Source: Pseudomonadota bacterium
GTDB taxonomy: Bacteria; Pseudomonadota; Alphaproteobacteria; Acetobacterales; Acetobacteraceae
Direction: 5' to 3'
Length of the DNA: 61,246 nt
Assembly: GCA_023424475.1 (NCBI GenBank)
Contig: JAFADX010000058.1
Coordinates: 1-61,246, forward strand
The position numbers and the translations under genes were made by a program. Below the pieces are notes generated by a model that was not told where the DNA came from, did not search any database, and worked only from the letters and a program-made list of their open reading frames with translations. Of the stretch, positions 50,515 to 59,535 are shown piece by piece. Position 1 is the stretch's first letter. Each line of letters opens with the position of its first letter.

Positions 50515-53500
50515 TCAGTGAAAATCGCGACTGGGCGGCATCTGCACCTGTTGATGGGCGCTGTCCCGCGAATCCGGGCGTCGCACCTCGTCCGCGCGGG
50601 ACGGGGCGGCATCCCAGGGCGCCTGTTCCAGACCGTGCAGCTCGGACAGGAGGTCCGAGCGGTCGGCAAGGCGTGCGACCAGCAGGTGGATGATCGGTAC
50701 TTCGGACCCTTCATGCCGTTCCACCCGGCCCTCCGCGACCACCAGCCGGGAGGCGACGACCGCGGCGCGGAAGCGCTCCGCGATATCGCGATAGAGGACC
50801 AGGTTGGCGGTGCCGTGCTCATCCTCGACGGTGAAGAAGACCACGCCCTTGGCGCTGCCGGGGCGCTGGCGCACCAGCACCAGGCCGGGCAGGCGCAGCC
50901 GCCGCCCCTGGGGGGCGCGTGCCAGGATGCGCGTGTCGGCGAGGCCCAGCGCATCGAGGCGCGGCCGCAGCAGCGCAAGGGGATGTGCGCGCAGCGTCAG
51001 CCCGGTGCCGGCATAGTCGAGCACCGTCTGCTCTCCGGCCGTCATGCGCGGCAGGCGCGGGGCGGCCTCGGCGCCGTCATGTGCGGCGAGCGGCGGTGCC
51101 GGGCCGGACAGCGCTGCGGCGTCCCACAGCGCCGTGCGGCGGTTGCGCCCGAGGCCGCGGAAGGCATCCGCCTGGGCGAGCGCCTCCAGCGCGCGGCGGT
51201 CGAGCCGCGCGCGCTGCGCCAGGTCGGCGATGGAGGCAAAAGGCGCTTTGGCCCGCGCTTCGACGATGCGCTTCGTCTCTTCCGCGCCAAGGCCGGCCAC
51301 CAGGCGCAAGCCGAGGCGCAGCGCGAGCCCTTCGGCGCTGCGCGGGTCGGCTTCCAGGGTGCAATCCCAGTCGCTTGCGGTCACATCCACCGGGCGCACC
51401 ACGACGCCATGCGCCTTCGCGTCCCGCACGATCTGCGCCGGTGCGTAGAAGCCCATGGGCTGGCTGTCGAGCAACGCGCAGGCGAAGACCGCAGGGTAGT
51501 GGCACTTCATCCAGGCACTCGCATAGACCAGCAGGGCGAAGGACATGGCATGGCTTTCCGGGAAGCCGTATTCGCCGAAGCCCCTGATCTGATCGAAGCA
51601 GCGTTCCGCGAAATCCCGCCGATAGCCGCGCGCGACCATCCCGCCGATGAATTTTTCCTCGAAGTGCTCCACGCCGCCCCTGTGGCGGAAGGTCGCCATG
51701 GAGCGACGCAGCGCATCGGCCTCCGCAGGCGTGAATTTCGCGGCGATGATGGCGATCTTCATCGCCTGTTCCTGGAACAGCGGCACGCCCTCCGTTTCCT
51801 TCAGCACGGCCACCAGCTCGTCTTGCTCCCCGTGTTCCGGTGCGGGGGACGGGATCTCGACCTTCTCGATCTTGTCCCGCCGCCGCAGGTAAGGATGGAC
51901 CATGTCGCCCTGGATCGGCCCCGGGCGGACGATCGCGACCTCCACCACCAGGTCGTAGAATTTGCGCGGCTTCAGGCGTGGCAGCATGTTCATCTGCGCA
52001 CGGCTTTCCACCTGGAAGACGCCGATGGCGTCCGCCTTGCACAGCATGTCGTAGACTTTCGGATCGGTCGGCTTCAGCTCGGGCAACATGATGCGCTTGC
52101 CGTGGTGCCTCTCGATCAGGTCGAAGCCGCGCCGCAGGCAGGTCAGCATGCCGAGGCCGAGCACATCCACCTTCAGCATGCGCAGCGCCTCGATGTCGTC
52201 CTTGTCCCATTCGAGGGTGGTGCGGTCTTCCATCGCCGCGTTGGAGACGACGGCAAGCTCGACCAGCGGCCCGTCGGTGATGACGAAGCCGCCGACATGG
52301 GTGGAGAGGTGGCGGGGAAAGTTCTGGATCTCCTCCGCGAGGTCCAGCGCCATGGCGAGTCGCGGATCGCCGTCCGCATCCAACCCCTGTTCGGCGGCGA
52401 CCTCCGTCATGCCGCGATCCCCACGCGGCCCCCAGACGGCCTTGGCCAGGCCGGCGGTGACGTCCTCGGTCAGGCCGAGTGCCTTGCCGACCTCCCGGAT
52501 CGCGCTGCGCGGCCGGTAGCGGGCGAGGGTGGCGCAGAGCGCGGCACGGTCGCGGCCGTAGCGTTCGTAGATGTGCTGGATGACCTCCTCGCGGCGTTCG
52601 TGTTCGAAGTCCACGTCGATGTCGGGCGGCTCGTTGCGCGCAGTCGAGAGAAAGCGGGCGAAGAGCAGGTCATGCGTATCGACATCCGCCGCGGTGATGC
52701 CGAGCACGTAGCAGACCGCCGAATTCGCCGCAGAGCCGCGCCCCTGGCAGAGGATGCCTTCGCTCCGCGCGAAGCGGACGATCTCATGCACCGTCAGGAA
52801 GTAGGGTGCGTAGTCGCGCTGCGCGATGAGCGCGAGTTCCTCGTCGAGCAGGCGGCGCAGCTTTGCCGATGGACCGCCCGGCCAGCGTTCGGCCAGCGCC
52901 TCCCCGATGCGCGCTTCCAGCGTTTCCTGCGCGGTGCGGCCGGTATCCACCACCTCCTTCGGATATTCGTAGTGGAGCTGACCCAGGTCGAAGCGGCAGG
53001 CCTCGATTACGCGCTGCGTGTTCGCCACCGCTTCCTCATGCCCCTGGAACAACCGCAACATCTCGGCCGGGGATTTCAGATGCGCTTCGGCATTCGCCTC
53101 TGCCGCGAAACCCAGCGCATCGATCGTGGTGCGCAGGCGGATCGCCGTCAGCACGTCGGCGAGCCGCCGTCGTGCCGGGGCATGATAGCGCGTGCCCCCT
53201 GCGGCGAGCAGCGGCGGGCCGAGCCGCGCCAGCGCATCCAGTCGCTTGCGGTCGTCGCCGCGGAAGCGATGCGCGGCGGCGCAGAACAGGGGCAGGGCGA
53301 GATGCGGGTACAGTGCCACCGCATCGGCGCGCAGCCTGGACGCGAAATCCGCGCCGATGTCTTCGGGTGCGACCATCGCCATGACGCTGCCCGCTGCATG
53401 CGCGATCAGCACCTCGCGGCCGATGCGGCATTCACCCTTCGGCGCGGCCATCCGCCCGGCCGAGAGCAGCCGCGTCAGCCGCCCCCAGGCCGCACGGTCC

Positions 53501-53742
53501 GTCGGCCAGGCGAGATACTCGAACCCATCCGTCAGGCAGAGCCGCACGCCGGGCAGGAAGGGCAAGCCTTTCTCCTGCGCTGCGACATGCGCCCGCACCA
53601 CGCCGGCGAAGGAATTGCGGTCCGCCACGCCAATCGCCGCATGGCCGAGCGCCTTCGCCATCGCCACCAGTTCCTGCGGATGCGACGCACCTTCCAGGAA
53701 GGAGAAATTGGACAGCGCGCCGAGTTCGGCGAAGCCGGTCAT
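50515..53742 (-). CDS. dnaE2: Error-prone DNA polymerase DnaE2 (ImuC)
   Basis: This C-family polymerase of 1075 residues performs SOS-induced mutagenic translesion synthesis with ImuA and ImuB. An N-terminal PHP domain starts FAELGALSNFSFLEGASHPQEL. The polymerase core has GRGSAANSAVCYVLGIT, the catalytic aspartates in PPDIDVDFEHERREEV, and LKVDVLGLGMLTCL. A helix-hairpin-helix part and an OB fold (LVLVRQRPGSAKGVVFFTVEDE) follow. The ATG at 53742 overlaps the imuB stop by 4 nt. The length is normal for DnaE2 and the order imuA-imuB-dnaE2 is complete. Confidence 0.95.
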   Translation of the reverse strand: MTGFAELGALSNFSFLEGASHPQELVAMAKALGHAAIGVADRNSFAGVVRAHVAAQEKGLPFLPGVRLCLTDGFEYLAWPTDRAAWGRLTRLLSAGRMAAPKGECRIGREVLIAHAAGSVMAMVAPEDIGADFASRLRADAVALYPHLALPLFCAAAHRFRGDDRKRLDALARLGPPLLAAGGTRYHAPARRRLADVLTAIRLRTTIDALGFAAEANAEAHLKSPAEMLRLFQGHEEAVANTQRVIEACRFDLGQLHYEYPKEVVDTGRTAQETLEARIGEALAERWPGGPSAKLRRLLDEELALIAQRDYAPYFLTVHEIVRFARSEGILCQGRGSAANSAVCYVLGITAADVDTHDLLFARFLSTARNEPPDIDVDFEHERREEVIQHIYERYGRDRAALCATLARYRPRSAIREVGKALGLTEDVTAGLAKAVWGPRGDRGMTEVAAEQGLDADGDPRLAMALDLAEEIQNFPRHLSTHVGGFVITDGPLVELAVVSNAAMEDRTTLEWDKDDIEALRMLKVDVLGLGMLTCLRRGFDLIERHHGKRIMLPELKPTDPKVYDMLCKADAIGVFQVESRAQMNMLPRLKPRKFYDLVVEVAIVRPGPIQGDMVHPYLRRRDKIEKVEIPSPAPEHGEQDELVAVLKETEGVPLFQEQAMKIAIIAAKFTPAEADALRRSMATFRHRGGVEHFEEKFIGGMVARGYRRDFAERCFDQIRGFGEYGFPESHAMSFALLVYASAWMKCHYPAVFACALLDSQPMGFYAPAQIVRDAKAHGVVVRPVDVTASDWDCTLEADPRSAEGLALRLGLRLVAGLGAEETKRIVEARAKAPFASIADLAQRARLDRRALEALAQADAFRGLGRNRRTALWDAAALSGPAPPLAAHDGAEAAPRLPRMTAGEQTVLDYAGTGLTLRAHPLALLRPRLDALGLADTRILARAPQGRRLRLPGLVLVRQRPGSAKGVVFFTVEDEHGTANLVLYRDIAERFRAAVVASRLVVAEGRVERHEGSEVPIIHLLVARLADRSDLLSELHGLEQAPWDAAPSRADEVRRPDSRDSAHQQVQMPPSRDFH

Positions 53743-55313
53743 GGCAGATGCCCGTGCAGCACCCAGCGCGCTTCCGGCCCCATCGGCCCGATGCGGCAGA
53801 CCCAGAGCCGGGCGCCGGACTCCAGTTCCACACGATAGTAGTCGCGCGGCGGGCGATCCGGGCGGTCGCGCCACCATTCCGGCTCGATCCGCTCGGGCCC
53901 CTCGGCGCGCAGCACGCGCTGCCAGCTTCGGCCAAGCCGGAGCCGGAAGGGCGGACCGTCCGGCACCTCGGCCATCACCTGCAGGATGGGGGGACGACGC
54001 AGAAGGCGCACCGGGCGGGGGTGCGGCGCCCAGCCATCTGCCGCTTCCACCGGATCGAAGGCATCGACCCGCGCCATGGCCCGCTCCGGCCAGTGGCTCG
54101 CCCGCGGCGCCAGGCGCCAGACCGGCAGGCGCTGCGACAGGCGGTCGAGCAGCTGCGTCAGTTCCTCCTCCCGCGCCGCGCGCCCGGCCGTGCCCAGGCC
54201 TTCCTGCATGCCGGTCAGCGGATCGGTGCGCGGGGCTTCCAGCGAGATCCGGTCGAAGCCGCATTCCGGGGCCAGCCGTTCCAGCTTTCCATGGAAGAGG
54301 CGCGCGAGATGCTTCGGGTCCCGCGTCGCCAGGCCGGTGCCGATCGCGACCTCCTGCACGTCGCCATCCACGCGATGCGCCCGCAGCAGCATCCGTCGTG
54401 CGCCGCGCCCGGTCTCCCGCAGCGTGCGACACAGATCGTCCAGCAAACCGGCCAATGCCGCCTCGATTCCCTCCCGCGTCACCACAGGGTCGGCGAAGAC
54501 CCGCGCCACCGCCATCTCCGGCGGCGGCCGGATGGGTGTGATCGGGCGCGCGGTCACGCCGCGCGCTTCGTCCAGCGTCCGCGCCAGGCCGGCGCCGAAG
54601 CGCCGCACCAGCCCGGCGCGGGGCTGCGCCGCCACGCTGCCGACATCGCGCAGCCCCAGGCCCTGCAGCGCCCCGACAAGGTCGGGCTCCAGCCGCAGCG
54701 CTGCGAGGCTCAGCGGCGCGGTTGCCGCTGTCTCCTGCCCCGTCGGCAGCACGCCTTCCCAGCCGCCCCGCACCAGCGCGACTGCCGTGCCCGCCATGCC
54801 TGCCACCGCGCCGAGGGCCGACAGTCCCATGTGCCCGAGGCGGCCCACCACCTCCTCCCGCAAGGCGGCCTCGCCGTCGAACAGGTGGTCCACGCCGGTG
54901 ATGTCGAGCACCAGCCCATCATCGCCTGCCAGCCCTACCAAGGGCGTGAATCGCAAGGCCCAGAGCGCCAGACGCCGCAGCGTCGCGGCGTCGCCGTCCG
55001 GGTCTTCCGGTGCCAGCACCGCCTCGGGCAGGATCGCCTGCGCATCCGCCAGCGCCTGGCCGGCGCGCAGCCCGGCCACCTCGGCTGCGGCGCTGACCGA
55101 GACGACCACCCGCCGCGACCCGTGTTGCGCCCAGATGGCGACCGGGCCGGGACGCCGCAGGCGCTCGACGGACAGGCGCGGCAGGAGGATGGCGAGGATG
55201 CGGCGCCGCGGTCGGGGGACGCGGCCAGGGGGCGCCGCCCCCTGGACCTCCGCCGGAGAGGCCGTGGCCTCCCCGGACCCCGCAGTCGATGGGGCGAGGA
55301 AAGGAAGGGGCAT
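53739..55313 (-). CDS. imuB: ImuB, inactive Y-family polymerase-like mutasome protein
   Basis: The 524-residue protein is related to Y-family polymerases but lacks their catalytic acidic residues. The N-terminal DxDAF motif position reads LPRLSVERLRR. The fold can be followed through VVSVSAAAEVAGLRAGQAL, DGLVLDITGVDHLFDGE and LGLRDVGSVAAQPRAGLVRRFG. ImuB links DnaE2 to the beta clamp and to ImuA. The start at ATG 55313 precedes a Pro-rich 35-residue stretch, so the true start could lie a little downstream. The stop overlaps the dnaE2 ATG. A 155-nt spacer with hairpins separates it from imuA. Confidence 0.92.
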   Translation of the reverse strand: MPLPFLAPSTAGSGEATASPAEVQGAAPPGRVPRPRRRILAILLPRLSVERLRRPGPVAIWAQHGSRRVVVSVSAAAEVAGLRAGQALADAQAILPEAVLAPEDPDGDAATLRRLALWALRFTPLVGLAGDDGLVLDITGVDHLFDGEAALREEVVGRLGHMGLSALGAVAGMAGTAVALVRGGWEGVLPTGQETAATAPLSLAALRLEPDLVGALQGLGLRDVGSVAAQPRAGLVRRFGAGLARTLDEARGVTARPITPIRPPPEMAVARVFADPVVTREGIEAALAGLLDDLCRTLRETGRGARRMLLRAHRVDGDVQEVAIGTGLATRDPKHLARLFHGKLERLAPECGFDRISLEAPRTDPLTGMQEGLGTAGRAAREEELTQLLDRLSQRLPVWRLAPRASHWPERAMARVDAFDPVEAADGWAPHPRPVRLLRRPPILQVMAEVPDGPPFRLRLGRSWQRVLRAEGPERIEPEWWRDRPDRPPRDYYRVELESGARLWVCRIGPMGPEARWVLHGHLP

Positions 55314-55368
55314 GATGCCCCCATCATCAAGCTCACGCCCGCGAGCCCCACCCTCTCCTGGTCCCAGG

Positions 55369-55440
55369 GGAATCGAGGGTCCGGGAGGCTTCTGCCTCCC
55401 GGCGGGGGGTTCGGGGGGCTGGCCCCCCGTCGCCATCCCC
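55369..55440. repeat. GC-rich hairpin cluster in the imuA-imuB spacer
   Basis: CCGGGAGGC (55381-55389) pairs with GCCTCCCGG (55394-55402) over a TTCT loop. A second hairpin, CGGGGGG/CCCCCCG with a 4-nt loop, follows within about 30 bp. Such strings of GC hairpins recur between genes in related genomes. Here they break an otherwise overlapping operon and could attenuate imuB-dnaE2 relative to imuA. Confidence 0.5.
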
Positions 55441-55468
55441 AGCCTCGGCGGCCCGCAGCATCGCCGCC

Positions 55469-56206
55469 TCATGCCCGTCTCCGCGCCGGGGCGCTTCGCG
55501 CCGCTCCGCCCTCGATCACCAGTTGGTCGCCGTGCCAGGCGGCGTGCCAGCAGGAGGGGCGACCGCCGCGGCAGCGCAGCAGTTCCAGCGACCAGGCCGG
55601 GTCGCCCAAAGCGTGGGGGCTGGCGCTGTCGGAGACCTGCGCCCCGACGCGCCAGCGGGTCAGGGCGGCGGTCGGCGCGGCGTTGTCCTCGTCGGGGCGC
55701 AGCAGCAGGCCGAGCACGCCGCCGGCCTCCGCGGCCAGTTGCAGGCGGCGGGCGGCGGTGAGGTCGAGATCCCCCCCGATCATCAGCGCGGCACCGACGG
55801 CCGGGCAGCGGAGGGTTTCCTCCATGGCCCAGAGCGCGTCCTGCGCGCGGGGGGCGCGTACCAGCACCAGTTGGGCGGGGGAGAGGCCGAAACGGGCGAG
55901 GCCCGGCGGCCAGGCATCCGGTTCCGGCGCGATCCAGAGGACCGTGCCGCCGGCGCGGGCCAGCACCAGCGCGGCGAAGCCGGCGGCCGCGCCGGGCTCG
56001 GCGGCCAGTACCTCGTGCAGGCCGGCGCGTGGCAGGCCGCCCCAGGGCAGGGCGGCATCGATGGCGGGGGAGAGGGAGACGGCTTCCTCGCCGCGGGCCG
56101 CCAGGGCCTCGGCGGCGCCGGCGCGTTCCAGCCGCGCGATGCGGGCACGCAGCGCGGCAATCAGGGCAGGGCGGTCGAGCGGGGTTGAGGTCGGGGGCGC
56201 GGACAT
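55469..56206 (-). CDS. imuA: ImuA, SOS mutasome accessory protein
   Basis: The 245-residue RecA-like protein is the first gene of the imuA-imuB-dnaE2 cassette. It has LPWGGLPRAGLHEVLAAEPGAAAG near residues 54-77, where RecA has its Walker A, but the P-loop is not canonical. LVLARAGGTVLWIAPEPDAWPPG follows, then a late GDPAWSLELLRCRGGRP segment that is typical of ImuA. It connects to ImuB and RecA in mutagenic repair. The ATG lies 23 bp from a LexA box, so DNA damage should induce it. Confidence 0.9.
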   Translation of the reverse strand: MSAPPTSTPLDRPALIAALRARIARLERAGAAEALAARGEEAVSLSPAIDAALPWGGLPRAGLHEVLAAEPGAAAGFAALVLARAGGTVLWIAPEPDAWPPGLARFGLSPAQLVLVRAPRAQDALWAMEETLRCPAVGAALMIGGDLDLTAARRLQLAAEAGGVLGLLLRPDEDNAAPTAALTRWRVGAQVSDSASPHALGDPAWSLELLRCRGGRPSCWHAAWHGDQLVIEGGAARSAPARRRA

Positions 56207-56228
56207 GGCCTGGAGGGCGCCGTTCGAT

Positions 56229-56243
56229 GTTCGCTATATGTTC
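56229..56243. promoter_or_regulatory. LexA (SOS) box, alphaproteobacterial type, upstream of imuA
   Basis: GTTCGCTATATGTTC fits the alphaproteobacterial LexA consensus GTTC-N7-GTTC exactly. An additional GTTC sits at 56222-56225. The site is 23 bp from the imuA ATG and about 170 bp from the cysK ATG. By position, imuA-imuB-dnaE2 is the target. Confidence 0.9.
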
Positions 56244-56413
56244 TATTATCGCGCCACCCGAGGTCAAGGACCGTGGATGGTTTGGCCTCGACATGGCCCG
56301 AAACGCCAAGGAATTCTTTCTGCAAACCGTTCAGGAGAAAGGATTTCCTACCCCTTGTCCCATCGCCGGAGGCACCCGACCATCATTCCACCAAGAGCAA
56401 GGAACGCCCCGTC

Positions 56414-57436
56414 ATGGATGCAGTCCCGCCCCCGGCCACAGGCATCGTGGACGGCTTCGAAGGCGCGGTCGGGAACACACCGTTGATCCACCTGCGCCGG
56501 GCGAGCGCGGCAACGGGCTGCGAGATCCTCGGCAAGGCCGAGTTCATGAACCCCGGCGGGTCGGTGAAGGACCGGGCGGGCCTCGGCATCATCCTCGATG
56601 CCGAGAAGCGTGGCCTGCTCACGCCGGGCAAGCCGGGCACCATCGTGGAAGGCACGGCGGGCAACACCGGCATCGGCATCACCCTGGTGGCCAATGCGCG
56701 CGGCTATCGCAGCGTCATCGTCATCCCCGAGACCCAGAGCCGGGAAAAGATCGACTTCCTGCGCATGATCGGCGCCGAGCTGCGCCTGGTGCCCGCCAAG
56801 CCTTATTCCGACCCCGGCAACTACGTGCATTTCAGCCGCCGACTCGCCGAGGAACTGGGCGCCGTCCACGCCAACCAGTTCGACAATACCGCGAACCGGG
56901 CGGCGCATGAGGCCACCACCGGCCCCGAGATCTGGGACCAGACGGGTGGGCGCGTGGACGCCTTCACCTGCTCCTGCGGCACGGGCGGTTCGCTGGCCGG
57001 CGTGGCGCGGGCGCTGAAGGCGAGGAAGCAGGATGTGCGCATCGTCCTCGCCGACCCGATGGGCAGCGCCCTCTATTCCTGGGTGAAGACCGGGACGCTG
57101 AAGGCCGAGGGCAACTCGATCACCGAGGGCATCGGCCAGGCCGCCCGCGTGCCGGGCAACCTCGAACCGGACCGCGCGCTGATCGACGATGCCGTGCAGG
57201 TGACGGACGAGGAAGCACTCGAGCAGGTCTTCGACCTGCAGATCCATGAAGGCCTGTCGGTCGGCGGTTCGGCCGGCATCAACGTCGCGGCGGCGATCAA
57301 GGTGGCGAGGGCGCTCGGGCCGGGCCACCGGATCGTGACGCTGCTCTGCGATGGCGGTGCCCGCTACCAGTCCAAGCTGTTCAATCCCGAATTCCTGCAC
57401 GGCAAGGGGCTGCCCGTGCCGTCCTGGCTCGCCTGA
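56414..57436 (+). CDS. cysK: Cysteine synthase (O-acetylserine sulfhydrylase)
   Basis: This PLP enzyme of 340 residues makes L-cysteine from O-acetylserine and sulfide. The PLP lysine is Lys52 in NPGGSVKDRAG. The substrate loop EGTAGNTGIG lies near residues 79-88, and the phosphate-binding loop in SCGTGGSLAGVARAL. The VGGSAGINVAAA segment is also typical. The start at ATG 56414 gives the usual family N-terminus; an in-frame ATG at 56273 would add 47 non-conserved-looking residues. A serine acetyltransferase gene follows 16 nt downstream, as expected for the pathway. Confidence 0.93.
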   Translation: MDAVPPPATGIVDGFEGAVGNTPLIHLRRASAATGCEILGKAEFMNPGGSVKDRAGLGIILDAEKRGLLTPGKPGTIVEGTAGNTGIGITLVANARGYRSVIVIPETQSREKIDFLRMIGAELRLVPAKPYSDPGNYVHFSRRLAEELGAVHANQFDNTANRAAHEATTGPEIWDQTGGRVDAFTCSCGTGGSLAGVARALKARKQDVRIVLADPMGSALYSWVKTGTLKAEGNSITEGIGQAARVPGNLEPDRALIDDAVQVTDEEALEQVFDLQIHEGLSVGGSAGINVAAAIKVARALGPGHRIVTLLCDGGARYQSKLFNPEFLHGKGLPVPSWLA

Positions 57437-57452
57437 CATCCCGGGGGCACCG

Positions 57453-58106
57453 ATGGAAGTCGTCGAACTCGCCCGCACCATTCGCAACCGGGACCCGGCA
57501 CGGCCCTCCTGGCCGGAGGCGATCCTCTGCTACGCCGGGCTGCACGCGGTGCTGTGGCACCGCATGGCGCATGCGCTGTGGCGGATGGGCCTCAAGGGCC
57601 TCGGGCGCTTCGTCTCGCATGTCGGGCGCTTCCTGACCGGCATCGAGATCCATCCCGGCGCGCGGCTCGGCCGCCGCCTCTTCATCGACCACGGCATGGG
57701 CGTGGTGATCGGCGAGACGGCGGAGATCGGCGATGACGTGCTGATCTACCACGGCGTTACGCTGGGCGGTCTTTCGGGCCAGCCGGGCAAGCGGCACCCG
57801 ACCATCGGCAACAACGTGGCGATCGGGGCGGGGGCGCAGGTGCTCGGCCCGATCCTCGTTGCCGACGGCGCGCGGGTCGGCGCCAATGCCGTGGTGACGA
57901 AGGATGTGCCGGCCGGCTGCACGGTCGTCGGCATTCCAGCGCGGCCGCCGGCCGGGTCGATCTGCGCCGATCCGACCGTAGGCTATGGCATCACCCACCC
58001 CGAGGATGACCCCGTGGGCGAGCAACTGGCCGCGATGCGGGCGGAACTCGCCGCCCTGCGGATGCGGGTGACGGAACTGGAGCGCCAGCCCGTCACGACG
58101 CGCTGA
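57453..58106 (+). CDS. cysE: Serine O-acetyltransferase
   Basis: This left-handed beta-helix acetyltransferase of 217 residues makes O-acetylserine for cysK just upstream. It has the short N-terminal form common to the EpsC/CysE group. Seen motifs are EIHPGARLGRRLFIDHGMGVVIGETAEIGDDVLIYHGVTLGG (hexapeptide repeats with the catalytic Asp-His), SGQPGKRHPTIGNNVAIGAGAQVLG, and VTKDVPAGCTVVGIPAR. The last 35 residues form a short coiled coil. The pair is the terminal step of cysteine synthesis. Confidence 0.92.
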   Translation: MEVVELARTIRNRDPARPSWPEAILCYAGLHAVLWHRMAHALWRMGLKGLGRFVSHVGRFLTGIEIHPGARLGRRLFIDHGMGVVIGETAEIGDDVLIYHGVTLGGLSGQPGKRHPTIGNNVAIGAGAQVLGPILVADGARVGANAVVTKDVPAGCTVVGIPARPPAGSICADPTVGYGITHPEDDPVGEQLAAMRAELAALRMRVTELERQPVTTR

Positions 58107-58111
58107 AGGCG

Positions 58112-58137
58112 CGGCGGCGCCGGGCAGGGCGCCGCCG
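58112..58137. terminator. Bidirectional hairpin between cysE and the DUF1127 gene
   Basis: CGGCGGCGCC (58112-58121) pairs with GGCGCCGCCG (58128-58137) over a 6-nt loop. It lies 6 nt after the cysE stop and 8 nt after the end of the convergent small gene. Without a T run it is a weak terminator call, but its placement between convergent genes supports it. Confidence 0.5.
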
Positions 58138-58144
58138 GCAGGGA

Positions 58145-58366
58145 TCAACGCCGTCGCGGCGCCAGGTCCCACGGCGCGCGCGCCGCTTCCTCCAGGGCCT
58201 CGGTCCGGCTGATGCCGATGTCGGCGAGCATGCGCCGGTCCATCTCGAGGAGCTGGCGGCGTGTCTCGATCGCACGGAGGACGCGGCGCAGCCAAGCGGT
58301 CCAGGCCGTGCCGCGCGGGGCGAAGGTCCGGGGGGTGTTGGATGTGGTGAGGCTGCGGGTCGTCAT
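58145..58366 (-). CDS. DUF1127-containing small protein
   Basis: The 73-residue basic protein carries the DUF1127 (YjiS-like) motif TRRQLLEMDRRMLADIGISRTEA near residues 36-58. Small proteins of this family bind RNA in Agrobacterium and affect phosphate and carbon metabolism; that role is transferred by family only. The rest is an Arg/Trp-rich N-terminus. It is divergent from the LysR gene with a 119-bp gap of reduced GC content. Confidence 0.82.
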   Translation of the reverse strand: MTTRSLTTSNTPRTFAPRGTAWTAWLRRVLRAIETRRQLLEMDRRMLADIGISRTEALEEAARAPWDLAPRRR

Positions 58367-58485
58367 GTGGCGGTCCTCCTGAAAGCGCCTGCCGTGAAAT
58401 TGGCAGCAGGTGCAGCATCAGAGAAACGAAATCGCTTGACGTTAAAGATCAACATCATTGATATCGCCGCATGGAGGGCATTCCC

Positions 58486-59370
58486 ATGCTGGCCATCCCC
58501 CCCGGTATCGATCCCGACCTGCTGCGCTCCTTCGTGCTGATCGCGGAGGGAGGGTCCTTCACCCGGGCGGCGAGCGCCGTCGGGCGCACGCAATCGGCGG
58601 TTTCCATGCAGATCCGCCGGCTCGAGGAGGCGCTCGGCCAGCCGCTGCTGCTGCGCGGGCCGCGGGGCGTCGAGACCACGCCGCACGGGGCCTGGCTGCT
58701 CGACCGGGCGCGGCGGCTGCTGGCCATGCATGACGAGATCATCACAACCTTCCGGACGCCGGCGGTGTCCGGGACCGTGCGCCTGGGCACGCCCGACGAC
58801 TACGCGCTGCGCTGGCTGCCCGGGATCCTCGCACGCTTCGCCGAGGTCCATCCGGCGGTCGAGGTCGTGGTCACCTGCGCCCCGTCCAACGAACTGGTCG
58901 AGCGGCTCGAGGAGGATGAGATCGACCTCACGCTGCTCTCGGGCGGCAACGAGCGGCCAGGGATGGAAGGGCTGCCGCTGTGGCGGGCGGGGTTGCGCTG
59001 GATCGGTTCGGCCAGTCATGCCGCGCATCGGCGCTCGCCGATCCCGCTTGCCACGGCGCAGCCGTGCTGCGTCTGGCATCGGGCCGCGGTGCGGGCCCTG
59101 GATGGGGCGGGCCTGCCTTGGCGCGTGGCCTATACGAGCACCTCCCAGGCCGGCACGCTGGCGCCGGCGCTGGCCGGGCTTGCGGTGACGATCGGTCTGC
59201 CGGGGCCGCTGCCCCAGGGCCTGCGTTTTCTGGGCGCGGAGGACGGGATGCCGCCTTTGCCGGATTTCTCGATCGTGCTCGTCGCCGGCCGCTCCGGCGG
59301 CCCGGTCGTGGAGACCCTGGCCGAGGCGATCCGGACCGGATTTGCCGAGGCTGCCATCACCCAGGCTTGA
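58486..59370 (+). CDS. LysR-family transcriptional regulator
   Basis: The 294-residue protein has an N-terminal winged helix-turn-helix, LLRSFVLIAEGGSFTRAASAV then GRTQSAVSMQIRRLEEALG near residues 32-50, and a C-terminal effector domain with VRLGTPDDYALRWLPGIL. The HTH wording (TQSAVSMQI) is typical. ATG 58486 is preferred over ATG 58471 because GGAGGG lies seven bases upstream of it. The target is unknown. The divergent DUF1127 gene shares its upstream region, which contains TTGATAT-type AT-rich elements, so it is one candidate. Confidence 0.88.
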   Translation: MLAIPPGIDPDLLRSFVLIAEGGSFTRAASAVGRTQSAVSMQIRRLEEALGQPLLLRGPRGVETTPHGAWLLDRARRLLAMHDEIITTFRTPAVSGTVRLGTPDDYALRWLPGILARFAEVHPAVEVVVTCAPSNELVERLEEDEIDLTLLSGGNERPGMEGLPLWRAGLRWIGSASHAAHRRSPIPLATAQPCCVWHRAAVRALDGAGLPWRVAYTSTSQAGTLAPALAGLAVTIGLPGPLPQGLRFLGAEDGMPPLPDFSIVLVAGRSGGPVVETLAEAIRTGFAEAAITQA

Positions 59371-59535
59371 GCCCCCTGTCTCGCCGTGCGATCTGCCCCG
59401 GAGGCCCGCATCGACGGGCGATGGCCGCCTCGGGAGGTCAGGTGACGATGAACCGCCGCACAAGGTCGGGCCGCGCCGGGACGGCGTGGATCCAAGGATG
59501 GGACCGCCCGGTCGGGTCCGGGAGCCTCGGCGCAG

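Noticed and set aside
50518..53838. Open frame of about 1100 codons on the plus strand, antisense to dnaE2
   Set aside because: Composition is His/Arg/Gln/Asp-rich and no motif is visible. It is a shadow of the well-conserved dnaE2 reading frame.
56273..56413. 47-residue N-terminal extension of cysK from ATG 56273
   Set aside because: The extension is not like cysteine synthases. ATG 56414 places the family N-terminus normally.
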